Shown here: piece after piece, positions 45,901 to 54,646 of the stretch
How the letters are laid out: the number at the start of each line of letters is the position of its first letter
Position numbering within the stretch: the stretch's first letter is position 1
DNA from: CADEED01 sp041395625
GTDB taxonomy: Bacteria > Pseudomonadota > Gammaproteobacteria > Steroidobacterales > Steroidobacteraceae
Direction: 5' to 3'
Length of the DNA stretch: 64,000 nucleotides
Assembly (NCBI GenBank): GCA_041395625.1
Contig: JAWLAE010000004.1
Span: 1-64,000 of the forward strand
The notes under the pieces: model-generated
What the model was told of the DNA's origin: nothing
The model's input: the letters and a program-made list of their open reading frames with translations, nothing else
The model's database searches: none
Made by a program: the position numbers and the translations under genes

Positions 45901-47332
45901 CTTCGTTGCCCGCGACGAATCCCGGCAGGTCGCCGCCAAAGCCGCTGAAAGAACTGCCGGGAACGCTGTCGGTATCATAGCTCGGATTGATGTCGCTGAT
46001 GACCGTCTGGAATGGCTTCGCACAGCTCGGAAAGCGCGTGTACGGATCGGTCCAGTTGCCTTTCGTCAGACCGAGCGTAGCGTCACTGGATATGCCAGTG
46101 TAATTGAAGGCCGGCGTGGGTGCGCCCTTGCCAGCGAAGTAGCGCATGGTCTCGTACATCATCTCGCCGATCGGGTTGCCCCACATCTCGCACTCGCCCG
46201 GGTTGATCGGGCGATCAGTGATCCAGCCGCAGGTATAGTGATAGGCGAGATGGGCTGGGAATTCCGTCGTCTTGAGGCGGTCGAGATTGCGGATGATGCC
46301 AACCAGTGGCAGAAACGTACCATTCACCGGGTCGATTTCATCGCTGACCGTACCGACTTCCTTGCGCAGCACACCACCTTGCGTGTTGTTCTTGTAGCTG
46401 CCGCTCAGCAAGCCGAACAGCATCTTGTCATTGGCGCCGTACTCCTGCAGCAGGCCCACCGGCTTCGCGTGACCGCTCGGGTAGTTCTGGCAGTTGTCTT
46501 CCTCCATGCCGGCCACACAGACTTGCACGTAGACGAAGTAGTCAGTCGGGATCTGGCCGCCACCAAGCGTATCGACCGTGGTTTCGGCTACCGGCCGCTC
46601 ACGACTGACCCAGTTCCAGATGCGAGCGTTGCGGTTGAGCAATACGCGCATCCGCGGTTCCTGCATGCCAGTCTTCAATACCGTCGTGTTGGCGATCAAG
46701 TGTCGGGTGCCGGCAGTAGGCATGGGCAGCGGCGTGAACTGCGTGATGTCATAGCCGTCCCGCGCGATGCTCTCGTATTCCTTGCCCCAGCTATGGGCAT
46801 CCTGCGGAACGTGGGTACGCTGCAACACGGTTGTGGTGGTCGTATCGACCGCGCGACTGCCACCGTACAGCACTTTGCGCAGCGCATCGATACGCGCTGT
46901 TGTGACGTAGTTGAGGAAATTGCCCGACCATTGACCCGTGCAGGTGTTGTTCGGGAGTGCGGCCGCGCCAGCGGGCGTGAACAGACCGCCGACATACGTA
47001 TAACACTTCCCGGAGTCGAACAGACCAAAGTAGGTGATCGACGGCTTGAAGCCGACGTCGAGGATGCCGTCGCCGTTCAGGTCCGACGCGTCGTTGTAAG
47101 CCTCGTAGTAAAGCTTGTGATCCCGGCCGACCACCAGCATGTTGAGCGGCGCAACGGAATCATTCAGGAACAGCGGCTTGTTAGCCAGGCCCAAGGGTCC
47201 ACCCGGTGGGGTCGCCACGCTCATGGGTGCCGCCTGCGCGGCAGCATTCTGCGGCGTCGCCAGCAGCGTGGTAGCAGTCAACGCGGCAAAGATAGCCACG
47301 AGGCTGATACGGGGAAACGAAGTCATGGTCAT
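42932..47332 (-). CDS. pilY1: PilY1-family pilus tip/biogenesis protein, copy A (no vWA motif)
   Basis: 1466 residues from ATG 47332 (AAGGTG upstream; 47326 also possible). Signal peptide ends near AQAAP. The N-terminal part opens PLFLNDSVAPLNMLVVGRDHKLYYEAYND, with DLNGDGILD as a calcium-type loop; where copy B has the metal-binding DDSGSM this copy has GRDHKL. The C-terminal beta-propeller has the PilY1 strings YAGANDGMLHAFDAETG, GAVFKNLHKLTDPNYSHEYFVDG and DANQDAVADYAYAGDLFGNLWKFD (calcium loop). Another EF-hand-like DLNNDGDFDAED precedes the end. The last nine residues GRQSWRQLR match copy B. It acts at the pilus tip or in assembly and adhesion. Confidence 0.92.
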   Translation of the reverse strand: MTMTSFPRISLVAIFAALTATTLLATPQNAAAQAAPMSVATPPGGPLGLANKPLFLNDSVAPLNMLVVGRDHKLYYEAYNDASDLNGDGILDVGFKPSITYFGLFDSGKCYTYVGGLFTPAGAAALPNNTCTGQWSGNFLNYVTTARIDALRKVLYGGSRAVDTTTTTVLQRTHVPQDAHSWGKEYESIARDGYDITQFTPLPMPTAGTRHLIANTTVLKTGMQEPRMRVLLNRNARIWNWVSRERPVAETTVDTLGGGQIPTDYFVYVQVCVAGMEEDNCQNYPSGHAKPVGLLQEYGANDKMLFGLLSGSYKNNTQGGVLRKEVGTVSDEIDPVNGTFLPLVGIIRNLDRLKTTEFPAHLAYHYTCGWITDRPINPGECEMWGNPIGEMMYETMRYFAGKGAPTPAFNYTGISSDATLGLTKGNWTDPYTRFPSCAKPFQTVISDINPSYDTDSVPGSSFSGFGGDLPGFVAGNEADEIWAGEQATGTTIGNSFFIGESNGTADGAPTVKNVAGFSNIRGLAPEDPTKQGGYYSAAAAFYGLKTDLNTTAPGKQNLQTFAVALASPLPRIEIPVNGRKITLVPFAKSVGGGYGINPAQGAFQPTNTIVDFYVDTITPTSGSFRVNFEDVEQGADHDMDAIVRYDYVVNPDNTVDVTLTSEYAAGGIIQHMGYVISGTTADGTYLEVRDVDTGAAADPDYFLDTPPGGVWNDGVALPFTNTRTFTPGANGAASLLRDPLWYAAKWGGFEEDTATADNVPQGIEFDADGNGVPDNYFLVTNALTLKDQLATAFDSIQSKVASASAASVNTASIGGDSKVYQSVFNPSDWNGDIKAYPFLADGTIGAAEAWIASEQVPAPAARKIVTVDAAGNAQAFQWGTIGAVRESDLQPLADGLAQERLNFLRGDRSRERRNGGPFRNRNPDNVLGDFVSSAPVYVGKPEGRFGTVIPEAASYLAFRAAKNTRPTALYAGANDGMLHAFDAETGAERWAFIPGAVFKNLHKLTDPNYSHEYFVDGAATVSDAYLGSWGTYLVSGLNAGGQSVFALDVTDPTAASEGAVASKFLWEFTDADDADLGYTYSRPSIARMANGDWVAIFGNGYNNTASDGTVSATGNAVLYIVRLSDGQLLRKIDTGVGVAQDPFGVGRPNGLSTVGVVDANQDAVADYAYAGDLFGNLWKFDLTSANPAGWVAAYGGGAIKTPLYIARDAFGNRQPITGRPVVGRGPGGDGLMVLFGTGKFLEARDRIPANLQLHTFYGLLDQNTGAAGTDIIANRGALLQQTITFEGAVTVSDSETGSSKTVKARVTSQNPLTTERGWYIDLLSPAAGFQGEMVPSNPFLRNKRVNFTTLIPDPDPCTYGGSSWIMNIDMFSGGRIDTSPFDLNNDGDFDAEDKVPPNGGPSAVGSDVAVSGLQVGEGIVAQGIVVGDPTRDRDVIIAPDSFGNINAIPAWPGPGVYGRQSWRQLR

Positions 47333-47363
47333 GGCGATCACCTTGGGTTCTCGATCGTCTGGC

Positions 47364-47897
47364 TCAAAAGCTCTTGGCGAAAGTGGTTTGCAGGACGACG
47401 TTGGCGTTGTTGCTGGCGCCACGCGAGGCTGCAGTAATCTGGTAGAAATCGCGGCCAGTGGTCGCCCCGACCATCAAGTCGTCCGGCACGAAGCGCAGGT
47501 ATTCAACCGTGCGGCGCGGATCTGCCGCTACCCCGAGTGTGTCCTGCAGCTCGCCGACGCCGGGAGCACCAAACTCGATACCGTTGGCGTTCCACCAGGC
47601 CGCGTTGCGATTGTTGAGGAGCGGCAGTACGCCCACTGCGTAAACGTTGCACGGCGCCGTCACACACGGCAGCGGCGCAGTGGCAGCGTCGTCGATGACA
47701 GCCTCGCCGTCGCGGAGCGCCGCCTCAGCAGCCTGGAAAGCCACAGCGATGTCGCGTGTGTTGCCCGCCATGCGTTCCTGCATGCGCGTCATCTGCATGG
47801 TCGTGATGCCGAGCACCGTCAGTACGACGAGCAGCAGCAGGCTGGTGACCAGGGCAGCGCCGGATTGGGTCTGTGAGTGGGCGAATGAGCGCAACAT
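47364..47897 (-). CDS. pilX: Minor pilin PilX, copy A
   Basis: 177 residues. N-terminal SGAALVTSLLLLVVLTVLGITTMQMTRMQERMAGNTRD, the PilX N-terminal helix with QERMAG and AFQAAEAALRDGE. A disulphide pair (PCVTAPC) and WWNANGIEF follow, then a C-terminal TGRDFYQITAASRG. PilX helps prime the pilus and counter retraction. It is 31 bases upstream of pilY1 A and follows pilW A by 11 bases. Confidence 0.9.
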   Translation of the reverse strand: MLRSFAHSQTQSGAALVTSLLLLVVLTVLGITTMQMTRMQERMAGNTRDIAVAFQAAEAALRDGEAVIDDAATAPLPCVTAPCNVYAVGVLPLLNNRNAAWWNANGIEFGAPGVGELQDTLGVAADPRRTVEYLRFVPDDLMVGATTGRDFYQITAASRGASNNANVVLQTTFAKSF

Positions 47898-47908
47898 GGC
47901 GGCGATCC

Positions 47909-48964
47909 TTACTTGGTCCGATTGCGTAGCGTGATGGTGGTCGTCAGCAGCGTGCGTTGCCGGCGATCATTGAACGGCCCGACCACGGTGCCGAGCACGT
48001 CGTAAGTCGCCCGGTCGATCTCGACACCGGTTTCTTCAGGCGATCGAATGAGCATCCCGAGGTTGACGGCTACGACACGATTCCAGTCTGGTACTGCGTC
48101 GGCGGTGACGTAGCGGTCGATGGTCGTCACTTCGCCCGCATCGTCGACGCCATAGCGCGCCTGCAACAGCTCGACGCCTTCGACGAGTTCCTCGGGCGCT
48201 GCGCCATTCAAGCTGCGGAACAGCGACGGCCGATAGTTAGCAGGACCGGCGACTGGATCGGTGTCCTGGATGAAGTACTGTGCGGTGACGACCGGTGCAA
48301 CCAGGGCGCCGCTGTTGAAGCGGCCGATATCGCTGGTCGAATTGGTCGTTCCAGACACGCCGCGAGCGATCGTTGCGGTGGCGCCCGCATCCGCAATGCC
48401 CGTGCCCATGAAGACCGAGATCAGGTCGCAGTCCGAGACCACGAAGCGAGTATTGGCGCCCCACGTCCAGCCCGCGACCTTCTCGACCGTGAGCGTGTCT
48501 GTGCCGCTCGCCATGTCGACCTGGACGCGGCCGGGTGTCGAGCCCGGGCGATAGCTGCGTATAACGATCACGTCACTGTCCGGGTCCAATGCGGTCGCGT
48601 TGACGCCGGCGGCAATCGGATCAGGCGACCAGGCGCCCGCCCCCGTGCGCTCGAAGCCGAGCACCGGGATTCGATAATCGTTCAGTAGCGAGGTCGGGTT
48701 CGCGAGCGCGTTGCGGAAGTCCGAGACGACGATGCCCTGCGAACAGCCGCGGTAGCCGCTCGTGCGCAGGTCGCGCAGCAGGAACTCCATCGCGCCGCGA
48801 GCGTTCTCCTGGATACGCGCGACGCGCTCGTTCTCCATGTAGGTGAGTCGTGAGCTGTAGAGCACTGACAGCACGCCGGCGAGCAGCACGAGCGACAGTG
48901 TCATCGCTACCATCAATTCGACGATACTGAAGCCGCGTTGTCGGACGTGGGCAAACGTATTCAT
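47909..48964 (-). CDS. pilW: Minor pilin PilW, copy A
   Basis: 351 residues from ATG 48964. The class III signal RQRG is followed by FSIVELMVAMTLSLVLLAGVLSVLYSSRLTY, then ENERVARIQENARGAMEFLLRDLRTSGYRGC, both typical of PilW. C-terminal GPFNDRRQRTLLTTTITLRNR is shared with copy B. Two Cys in the middle (GCSQG, SDCD) may form a disulphide. It follows pilV A after 2 bases and is part of the pilus-tip minor pilin complex. Confidence 0.9.
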   Translation of the reverse strand: MNTFAHVRQRGFSIVELMVAMTLSLVLLAGVLSVLYSSRLTYMENERVARIQENARGAMEFLLRDLRTSGYRGCSQGIVVSDFRNALANPTSLLNDYRIPVLGFERTGAGAWSPDPIAAGVNATALDPDSDVIVIRSYRPGSTPGRVQVDMASGTDTLTVEKVAGWTWGANTRFVVSDCDLISVFMGTGIADAGATATIARGVSGTTNSTSDIGRFNSGALVAPVVTAQYFIQDTDPVAGPANYRPSLFRSLNGAAPEELVEGVELLQARYGVDDAGEVTTIDRYVTADAVPDWNRVVAVNLGMLIRSPEETGVEIDRATYDVLGTVVGPFNDRRQRTLLTTTITLRNRTK

Positions 48965-48966
48965 GG

Positions 48967-49428
48967 TCAGATGTCCGTCCGAGTCGCGAACTGCATTACC
49001 GTGGGCACGCCGGACTGCAAGCCCTCCACCCATTGCACAGTGATCTCGAACTGTTCGCCGCCAGCCAGCCGCGCGATCGAGCCGCGTGCCTGTGCGGCAC
49101 CACCGGGCAAAGTCGCGGTGATGGCGCTACGCCATTCGTTGAGATCGCGCTCCGCCAGGGTTGCGCCACCGGCAGCGGGCGTAGCAGTCGCCAACGCGAT
49201 GTTGTAGTCACCGGCCAGTGCGCGCACCCGATTGGCGCGCATACGATCTGCGATGTCGTAGGCGAGGAAGGTGGCCTGCGAGCGGCGTGCCGCGTCGCTG
49301 TTGCCGCGCAGGCTGGAGAGCTGTAGACCTGCTACGCCGAGCAGACCGATCGATAGCACCAGCACGGCGATCAGCGCTTCGACCAGCGTGAAGCCTCGGC
49401 CTTGGCGAATATTTGGCAGATTAGTCAT
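48967..49428 (-). CDS. pilV: Minor pilin PilV, copy A
   Basis: 153 residues: GRG/FTLVEALIAVLVLSIGLLGVAGLQLSSLRGNSDAARRSQATFLAYDIADRMRANR, the PilV pattern with Glu at +5 and the downstream AYD(I/V)(A/T)DRMRANR string. It ends EITVQWVEGLQ, a beta strand shared with copy B (TITVQWDDS). Pseudopilin-like tip component. It lies directly before pilW A and 21 bases after fimT A. Confidence 0.9.
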   Translation of the reverse strand: MTNLPNIRQGRGFTLVEALIAVLVLSIGLLGVAGLQLSSLRGNSDAARRSQATFLAYDIADRMRANRVRALAGDYNIALATATPAAGGATLAERDLNEWRSAITATLPGGAAQARGSIARLAGGEQFEITVQWVEGLQSGVPTVMQFATRTDI

Positions 49429-49449
49429 GACGAAGGACGCAAACCTTTC

Positions 49450-50001
49450 TCAAGTGCAGTTGATCAGTTGTGAGCGGATCGAGCCAATGCCGACCACCGT
49501 TACCTGGCGCCGTTTCTGTACGCCCGCGGGGCAGGTGTGTGGCTGCATCTCCAGCACACCCGCTTGCGCAGCCGTGCCGGTGGACGTGAAGGAATAGAAG
49601 CCCAGTGCGGTCGCCGCGGGGATGTCGACGATCGCGGCCGGATAATCCCGGTAGACCTGTAGCACCCGATCATTGGCATCCACGGTGCCCATTGCGCCGG
49701 AGCCGTCCTGGAACACGATCCAGCCGTTGTTCCAGGTGGTATTGCCGGTGCAATTTGCGCCGTTGCTCGACGCGCAGACGGTCACCCGCATGGAGCGACG
49801 TACGGCTTCGTTGCGCGCCAGGTTGAGCGCAGTCACGAAATCATTCTGCGCCGCCAGCGTGCGCGAGTTGCGCGTGTACTCGTTGAACGACGGCGCGCCG
49901 ATTGCGACGAGGATGCCGAGGATCGACAACGCCGTCATCAATTCGAGCAGCGTGTAGCCCAGTTGCGAGCTCAGGCGTGTTGGTAGCGAAGCCAGTTTCA
50001 T
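49450..50001 (-). CDS. fimT: Minor pilin FimT/GspH-like, copy A
   Basis: 183 residues from ATG 50001. Prepilin site SSQLG/YTLLELMTALSILGILVAIGAPSFNEYTRNSRTLAAQNDFVTALNLARNEAVRRSMRVTVCASSNG, the FimT/GspH signature with paired Cys. It opens the downstream cluster, 163 bases after the stop of pilY1 B; the gap contains two hairpins. Whether this is FimT or FimU cannot be decided by eye. Confidence 0.87.
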   Translation of the reverse strand: MKLASLPTRLSSQLGYTLLELMTALSILGILVAIGAPSFNEYTRNSRTLAAQNDFVTALNLARNEAVRRSMRVTVCASSNGANCTGNTTWNNGWIVFQDGSGAMGTVDANDRVLQVYRDYPAAIVDIPAATALGFYSFTSTGTAAQAGVLEMQPHTCPAGVQKRRQVTVVGIGSIRSQLINCT

Positions 50002-50083
50002 GCCGCCTATGTTCCCAGCCACGCCGGCCGGCAGTTCCGTCAAGTGACGAATGGCAGTCAGCATGGGTTGAGCGGCGCTGTTG

Positions 50084-50144
50084 CGTGACTCAGTTCGCAG
50101 TCACGTTTCGACATAAGCGCGCTGCGTGAGCAGCGCGCTTATGT
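50084..50144. terminator. Two hairpins between the tandem pilin clusters
   Basis: Hairpin 1: ACATAAGCGCGCTGC (50111-50125) and its perfect complement GCAGCGCGCTTATGT (50130-50144) form a 15-bp stem with GTGA loop. Hairpin 2: CGTGACT (50084-50090) and AGTCACG (50099-50105) form a 7-bp stem. They follow the pilY1 B stop on the minus strand; no T-run is present, so they may be a factor-assisted terminator, an mRNA-end stabiliser or an attenuator setting the ratio of the two clusters. Confidence 0.6.
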
Positions 50145-50164
50145 GTGTGACGCAAGTCCGCTTG

Positions 50165-53100
50165 TTAGCGTAGCTGTCGCCAGGATTGTCGGCCCTGACC
50201 GCCGGCGCCGGCATCCTCGCCGAGAACCTGCATACCACCGGAGGTGCCGGGCATGAACTTGAACTCGAGATCGCCCGTGCCACTCGTGAGCACGGCAGGC
50301 TTCGGCGTGATGCCCACTTCAGTCTTGAGGCCGCTCGGTACCACGCCCCCGATGAGATCGGCGGTCGTAAAGACCCCGTCGCCATTCAGATCGAACGGCG
50401 GGGTTTCCAGGCGCTTGCCAGTCTGCACGTCGATTTCCATCAACCAGCTGGTTCCGCCGTAGGCGCACGGGTTCGGATCCGGGATCAAGGTGGTGAAGAT
50501 CACTCGGCCGTTTCGGATGATCGGGTCGGTCACCTGTCGCTCGGCCTGGAAGCCGGCAACCGGCGAGATCAAGTCGATGTACCAACCGCGCGTCGCAAGG
50601 ATGTCGTTGGCTGACGTCGTGCGATACCCATAGTCCTTGCTGCCGGTTGCCGGCGGTGCAAGCGGGATGCTCACGGTGCCTTCCGCAGTGATGGTCTGCT
50701 GCGTCAATACGGTGCGGCCCGGAATCGGGAACACATCGCCTGCGACTGTGCCGGTGTTCCGGTCGAGAATGCCGTAGAAGCTCTGTACCTGAGCGCCCGC
50801 GAGGAACTCGTCGGTTGGCTCAAGGTACTTGCCGGTGCCGAACACGACCATCATGCCCCGGCCTTGTGGGCCGCGCGTCACCTCCGGGCGTACGGTGATC
50901 GGCTGGCGCTGGGCCAGCGCATTGCGCGCCACGAAAATCGGCAGCTTGGCCGGACCTGCCGTATAGGCAACGTCCCAGTTGACAGGGTTGGCATCCTGCA
51001 GATCGAACTTCCACATATTTCCTAACAAGTCACCTGCGTAGGCATAGTCGACGACGCTGTCGCCATTGATATCCACCATCGCCGGTGTGGCCAGCCCATT
51101 GGGCGTGGCGGCTGAGCCGGCGAGGGTGTCGATCTTGCGGATCAGCGCGCCGGTCTCGAGATCGACTACATACAGTACGGCATGCCCGGTAGCGCTCGCG
51201 GCGCCATCCGCCACGGTATTGTTGTAACCGTTGCCAAAGACAGCGGCCCACTGGCCGTTGTGCATGCGCACGATCGCCGGCCGCGAGAATGTGTAGCCGA
51301 GGTCCGCATCGTCAGCATCGGTGAATTCCCACTTGGCCAGCGCCGCCGGGCTGCTGTCGCTGATGGCGGAAGGGTTGGTGATATCGAGTGCGAACACGCC
51401 TTGGCCACCTTTGTTGAGACCGGCGACCAGCATCGAGCGCCAGGCACCGCCGACGAAGGCGTCGCCGACCGTCGGCGAACCGTCCACGTAGTAGCGGTGT
51501 GAATACGCTGGATCGGTCAGTTCACTCAGATTCTTGAACACCGCGCCGGGTACGTAGGCGAACAACTCTTCGCCCGTTTCAGCGGTGAACGCATGCAGCA
51601 TGCCGTCGTTGCTGCCGACGTACACGACTCCCGGTCGAGCCGCGTTCGCGACGCGGAAAGCGGAATAGGGGGCCGCCTCCAGCGTATCGCGATACAAATA
51701 GGACGGCCGGCCGACGAAAGCCGGCGATGAGTTGACGATGTCGCCCAACAGCAAGCCGTCGCGATTACGGAAGGTGCCGAACGGCACTTCGTTCGTGATT
51801 TCGCCGCGCAGGTAGTTCAGCTTCTGGGCCGCGACAATCGGGTTGACGTCCAGCTCGGCCAGGCGCGCGACGCCTACGTCGGTGGCGCGAAAAGCCACCG
51901 GCGTGCCGGCTGCATCGAGTGTGATGATCTCGCGTGCGTTCGGTGCGCGGAATGCCGCCGGATTGCTGCTGGTGTCCCACGCGCCGGTGGCGAGCAGGCT
52001 GCCGTCAGGCCCCACCTTGCTCGACTGTAGCTTGCCGCTCCAGCCGTCGCTGTTGAACAGCGCCTGAAACACGCGCGTCTCGCTGTTGATCGACCCGCTG
52101 TTGACGGACGCCGAGGCAGCCGAACCGGTCTTGGAAACGATGTCGGTCAGGACTTCGCTGAGTTTGGTCGAGATATCGCTGGGTCGCCGCGCGTTCAGCA
52201 ACAGCCCACGACCATTGATCGTGGCGTGCCATAGATCGTCGACTGCCGACGGGTGGCGAGTCGGAAAGGCCAGCGGCCATGCCGGCGTTGGTGCCGAGAG
52301 GAACGCGCTTTGCGCTGCTGCTGAGTCCGGATCGTAAGCGAGACCGCGCGAGTTCAGCGTGATGGCATAGAAGTTCATGTGCAAGTTCTTGTTGCAGTCC
52401 ACCAGTGGATCGGCCGAGGGGCACATGGCCGGCACGTTGACTTCGCCGAGCGGAAATCCAGGCCCGGCTCGCAATGGCGTCAGGTACGCATCCATCACCG
52501 CATCAGCGAGTGTGTCCGCCACGGTGTCGGCGAACGGCGCGCCCTGGCCGCCGTCGACATTGCCGAAGTTGCCGGTGATGCCGTCGCCGCCGGCAGGTGC
52601 GTTGGAGAAGCCGTCGGTGAACAACATGCCGAAGTTCTTCTGGCAGGCGTACTGCACTGGCGCATTCGCGTTGGTGCGACGGAAGTTGGTGATCATGCGC
52701 GATACGGCGGTGCGATTGGGCGTACCGCCCGCACCGGTCCACTGCTGATAGAACTGGTTATAAAGATTGGTTCGATCGGCAGGAACATCAATATCCGCCA
52801 TATTGAATGCCGTACCCGGATTCTGATTGATTCGATAGCCTGCCACGCGCAGCCCGGTGAGAGGATCGAATGCCTGACCGAGGCCAGCACGCAAAGCCTG
52901 GTGCCGTTTCCGGTAGTAGGTGAACCAGTTGGCGAAGTTCTGCATCTGCGCCGTGTACTCCGCTGCACTTGCGAAGTTAGCGGGCTTGATTTCATAGCCA
53001 ACCAGGGCGGAGCCGTCAGGTGCAAGGCCGTTTATGGTGGGTCCGATGTAGCCGACGGGCGCCGGGTCCGACGGCAGTAGGTAGAACGTGGCCGGAAAAT

Positions 53101-54040
53101 AGCGAATCGCGACTTCAGTGTTGTCCGGCAATGTGTAACCGAACGCGAGGCCTGCTCCCTCATCGACCACTTGGCACGCGAGATTCGCACCGACAACGCA
53201 GTTGCCCGTGTCGACGAACTCCCAATTGTGGCCGCCCATGTTCGGCCGCATGCAGGTGCCGGCAGGCAGCGTCATGCCGCGGAACAAAGTGAACGTGAAA
53301 TTAGCGGTGACTCCCGGCAGCGTCGCGTTATTGCAGTTCGCTGCGGCCACTGCGGCGGGTGCGCCCGTAGCGAGTGCAGCTATCTGCCCGTCTGAGCCCA
53401 CCTCTTGCGTGAGGTCGACAGTGTCGGTCGCGGCACCGAAGATCGGATCCATCCGCGCGGCTATGGGATTCGAGTCGGCGAAGGTGAATCCCCCACCGTC
53501 TACCCACGGCTTGTAGCCGATGGATGGGTCGTAGTACGCGCGATTGAACGCTGGCGACCTGGCCCAGCCATACTCTGGCAGTGGTGGGATCGCGTGGTGC
53601 AGCGCGCAGTTACGCTTCTGAAATGAGTTGCTGGCGCCGTTACAGCCATTCGGGAACAAGTAGACGCTCTTGCGCCAGGGATTCGCGGCGCTCGCCGAGT
53701 TGCCCGTGTTGTTGAAATTGAGAATACCGGGCGCAGGTAGATTGGTTGCACCGTCGGAATCACAGCCCACGTAGCTGTCGTTGTCGGCGCCCACGAGGCA
53801 ATTGTCGGCGGCGCCATATCGCCACCATGCTGCACCGTCGTTGGTCGGGAAGGACACTTCGAAGTCCATCGAGCCCGAGTCGTCGATCGCCATGATCAGG
53901 TTTGGCTTGACGTCGATCGACAGGAACAATGGCGCGTCGACCAGTGCCAGCGGTGCAGAGTCCGCGGCGCGGATCGAGAGCACCATGAGGAGTGCTGCGC
54001 CGAGCGTGCTGCAATAGTTGCTAACAGTTCGTGTGTCCAT
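50165..54040 (-). CDS. pilY1: PilY1-family pilus protein, copy B (with vWA-type metal motif)
   Basis: 1291 residues. After a signal region (STLGAALLMVLSIRAADSA) comes a von Willebrand A-like start, IDVKPNLIMAIDDSGSMDFEV, with the MIDAS Asp53-x-Ser55-x-Ser57. The middle has TYYRKRHQALRAGLGQAF and CQKNFGMLFTDGFSN, typical of PilY1 vWA domains. The propeller has YVGSNDGMLHAFTAETGEE, GAVFKNLSELTDPAYSHRYYVDG and DINGDSVVDYAYAGDLLGNMWKFD, a calcium-binding loop. FDLNGDGVFTTAD and the shared GRQSWRQLR close the protein. The vWA half could mediate adhesion or surface sensing. It follows pilX B by 38 bases. Confidence 0.93.
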   Translation of the reverse strand: MDTRTVSNYCSTLGAALLMVLSIRAADSAPLALVDAPLFLSIDVKPNLIMAIDDSGSMDFEVSFPTNDGAAWWRYGAADNCLVGADNDSYVGCDSDGATNLPAPGILNFNNTGNSASAANPWRKSVYLFPNGCNGASNSFQKRNCALHHAIPPLPEYGWARSPAFNRAYYDPSIGYKPWVDGGGFTFADSNPIAARMDPIFGAATDTVDLTQEVGSDGQIAALATGAPAAVAAANCNNATLPGVTANFTFTLFRGMTLPAGTCMRPNMGGHNWEFVDTGNCVVGANLACQVVDEGAGLAFGYTLPDNTEVAIRYFPATFYLLPSDPAPVGYIGPTINGLAPDGSALVGYEIKPANFASAAEYTAQMQNFANWFTYYRKRHQALRAGLGQAFDPLTGLRVAGYRINQNPGTAFNMADIDVPADRTNLYNQFYQQWTGAGGTPNRTAVSRMITNFRRTNANAPVQYACQKNFGMLFTDGFSNAPAGGDGITGNFGNVDGGQGAPFADTVADTLADAVMDAYLTPLRAGPGFPLGEVNVPAMCPSADPLVDCNKNLHMNFYAITLNSRGLAYDPDSAAAQSAFLSAPTPAWPLAFPTRHPSAVDDLWHATINGRGLLLNARRPSDISTKLSEVLTDIVSKTGSAASASVNSGSINSETRVFQALFNSDGWSGKLQSSKVGPDGSLLATGAWDTSSNPAAFRAPNAREIITLDAAGTPVAFRATDVGVARLAELDVNPIVAAQKLNYLRGEITNEVPFGTFRNRDGLLLGDIVNSSPAFVGRPSYLYRDTLEAAPYSAFRVANAARPGVVYVGSNDGMLHAFTAETGEELFAYVPGAVFKNLSELTDPAYSHRYYVDGSPTVGDAFVGGAWRSMLVAGLNKGGQGVFALDITNPSAISDSSPAALAKWEFTDADDADLGYTFSRPAIVRMHNGQWAAVFGNGYNNTVADGAASATGHAVLYVVDLETGALIRKIDTLAGSAATPNGLATPAMVDINGDSVVDYAYAGDLLGNMWKFDLQDANPVNWDVAYTAGPAKLPIFVARNALAQRQPITVRPEVTRGPQGRGMMVVFGTGKYLEPTDEFLAGAQVQSFYGILDRNTGTVAGDVFPIPGRTVLTQQTITAEGTVSIPLAPPATGSKDYGYRTTSANDILATRGWYIDLISPVAGFQAERQVTDPIIRNGRVIFTTLIPDPNPCAYGGTSWLMEIDVQTGKRLETPPFDLNGDGVFTTADLIGGVVPSGLKTEVGITPKPAVLTSGTGDLEFKFMPGTSGGMQVLGEDAGAGGQGRQSWRQLR

Positions 54041-54078
54041 GAGCGAACTACCTTGGTTGCATGTACTGGGCCGCTGGC

Positions 54079-54633
54079 TTAGTAGCGACGGGTGAAAGTC
54101 GATTGAACGGTCGTCAGGGCGTTGCCGCTGCCGCCGCTGGAGCGCGCGGTGACGCGATACACATCGCGGACATTGGGCACTTCATGACCGGTCGTCAGCG
54201 TATCGGTGACGACGGGCAGGGCCTCGATGACGAAGCGTGGATCCTGGGCCAGATCCGGCAAGTCCTGCGTGGTCGCGGTGCGATCACCGTCCGGTTCGAG
54301 CTCGAGTCCGTTCGCGTTCCACCAGGGCATGCCGCGAGTCGCCGGATCGGGCAGCGCGCCCTCGCCCCAGAAGTCGCAGGGTGGCAGCGCGCAAGTCTCT
54401 GGACGGGCGATACGGGTTGCGATCAGCGTCTCGCCGTCACGCAAGGCCGCCTCGGCACCCTGAAAGGCCAGGTTCAGGTCGCGCGTGCTGCCAGCCATGC
54501 GTTCCTGCAAACTGGTCATGCGCATCGCCGTGAGGCCGATGATGGTGAGCACGAGCAACAGCAGTAGGCTGGTGACCAGGATCGCGCCACGCTGAGCGCG
54601 GCTAGCTCGAATATTCAATGTGCGGGACGACAT
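54079..54633 (-). CDS. pilX: Minor pilin PilX, copy B
   Basis: 184 residues: AQRG/AILVTSLLLLLVLTIIGLTAMRMTSLQERMAGSTRDLNLAFQGAEAALRDGE, then CALPPCDFWGEGALPD (disulphide loop), GMPWWNANGLELEPDGD, and a C-terminal YRVTARSSGGSG. It is clearly the paralogue of the copy at 47364, with the same order and spacing of motifs. Between pilW B (13 bases away) and pilY1 B. Confidence 0.9.
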   Translation of the reverse strand: MSSRTLNIRASRAQRGAILVTSLLLLLVLTIIGLTAMRMTSLQERMAGSTRDLNLAFQGAEAALRDGETLIATRIARPETCALPPCDFWGEGALPDPATRGMPWWNANGLELEPDGDRTATTQDLPDLAQDPRFVIEALPVVTDTLTTGHEVPNVRDVYRVTARSSGGSGNALTTVQSTFTRRY

Positions 54634-54646
54634 GCGAATTCCTGCA

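Noticed and set aside
45320..47437. A 705-codon open frame on the plus strand opposite pilY1
   Set aside because: It lies wholly antisense to the recognised PilY1 protein, has a biased composition (Arg, Val, Asp) and no family features; long antisense frames are common in G+C-rich genes.
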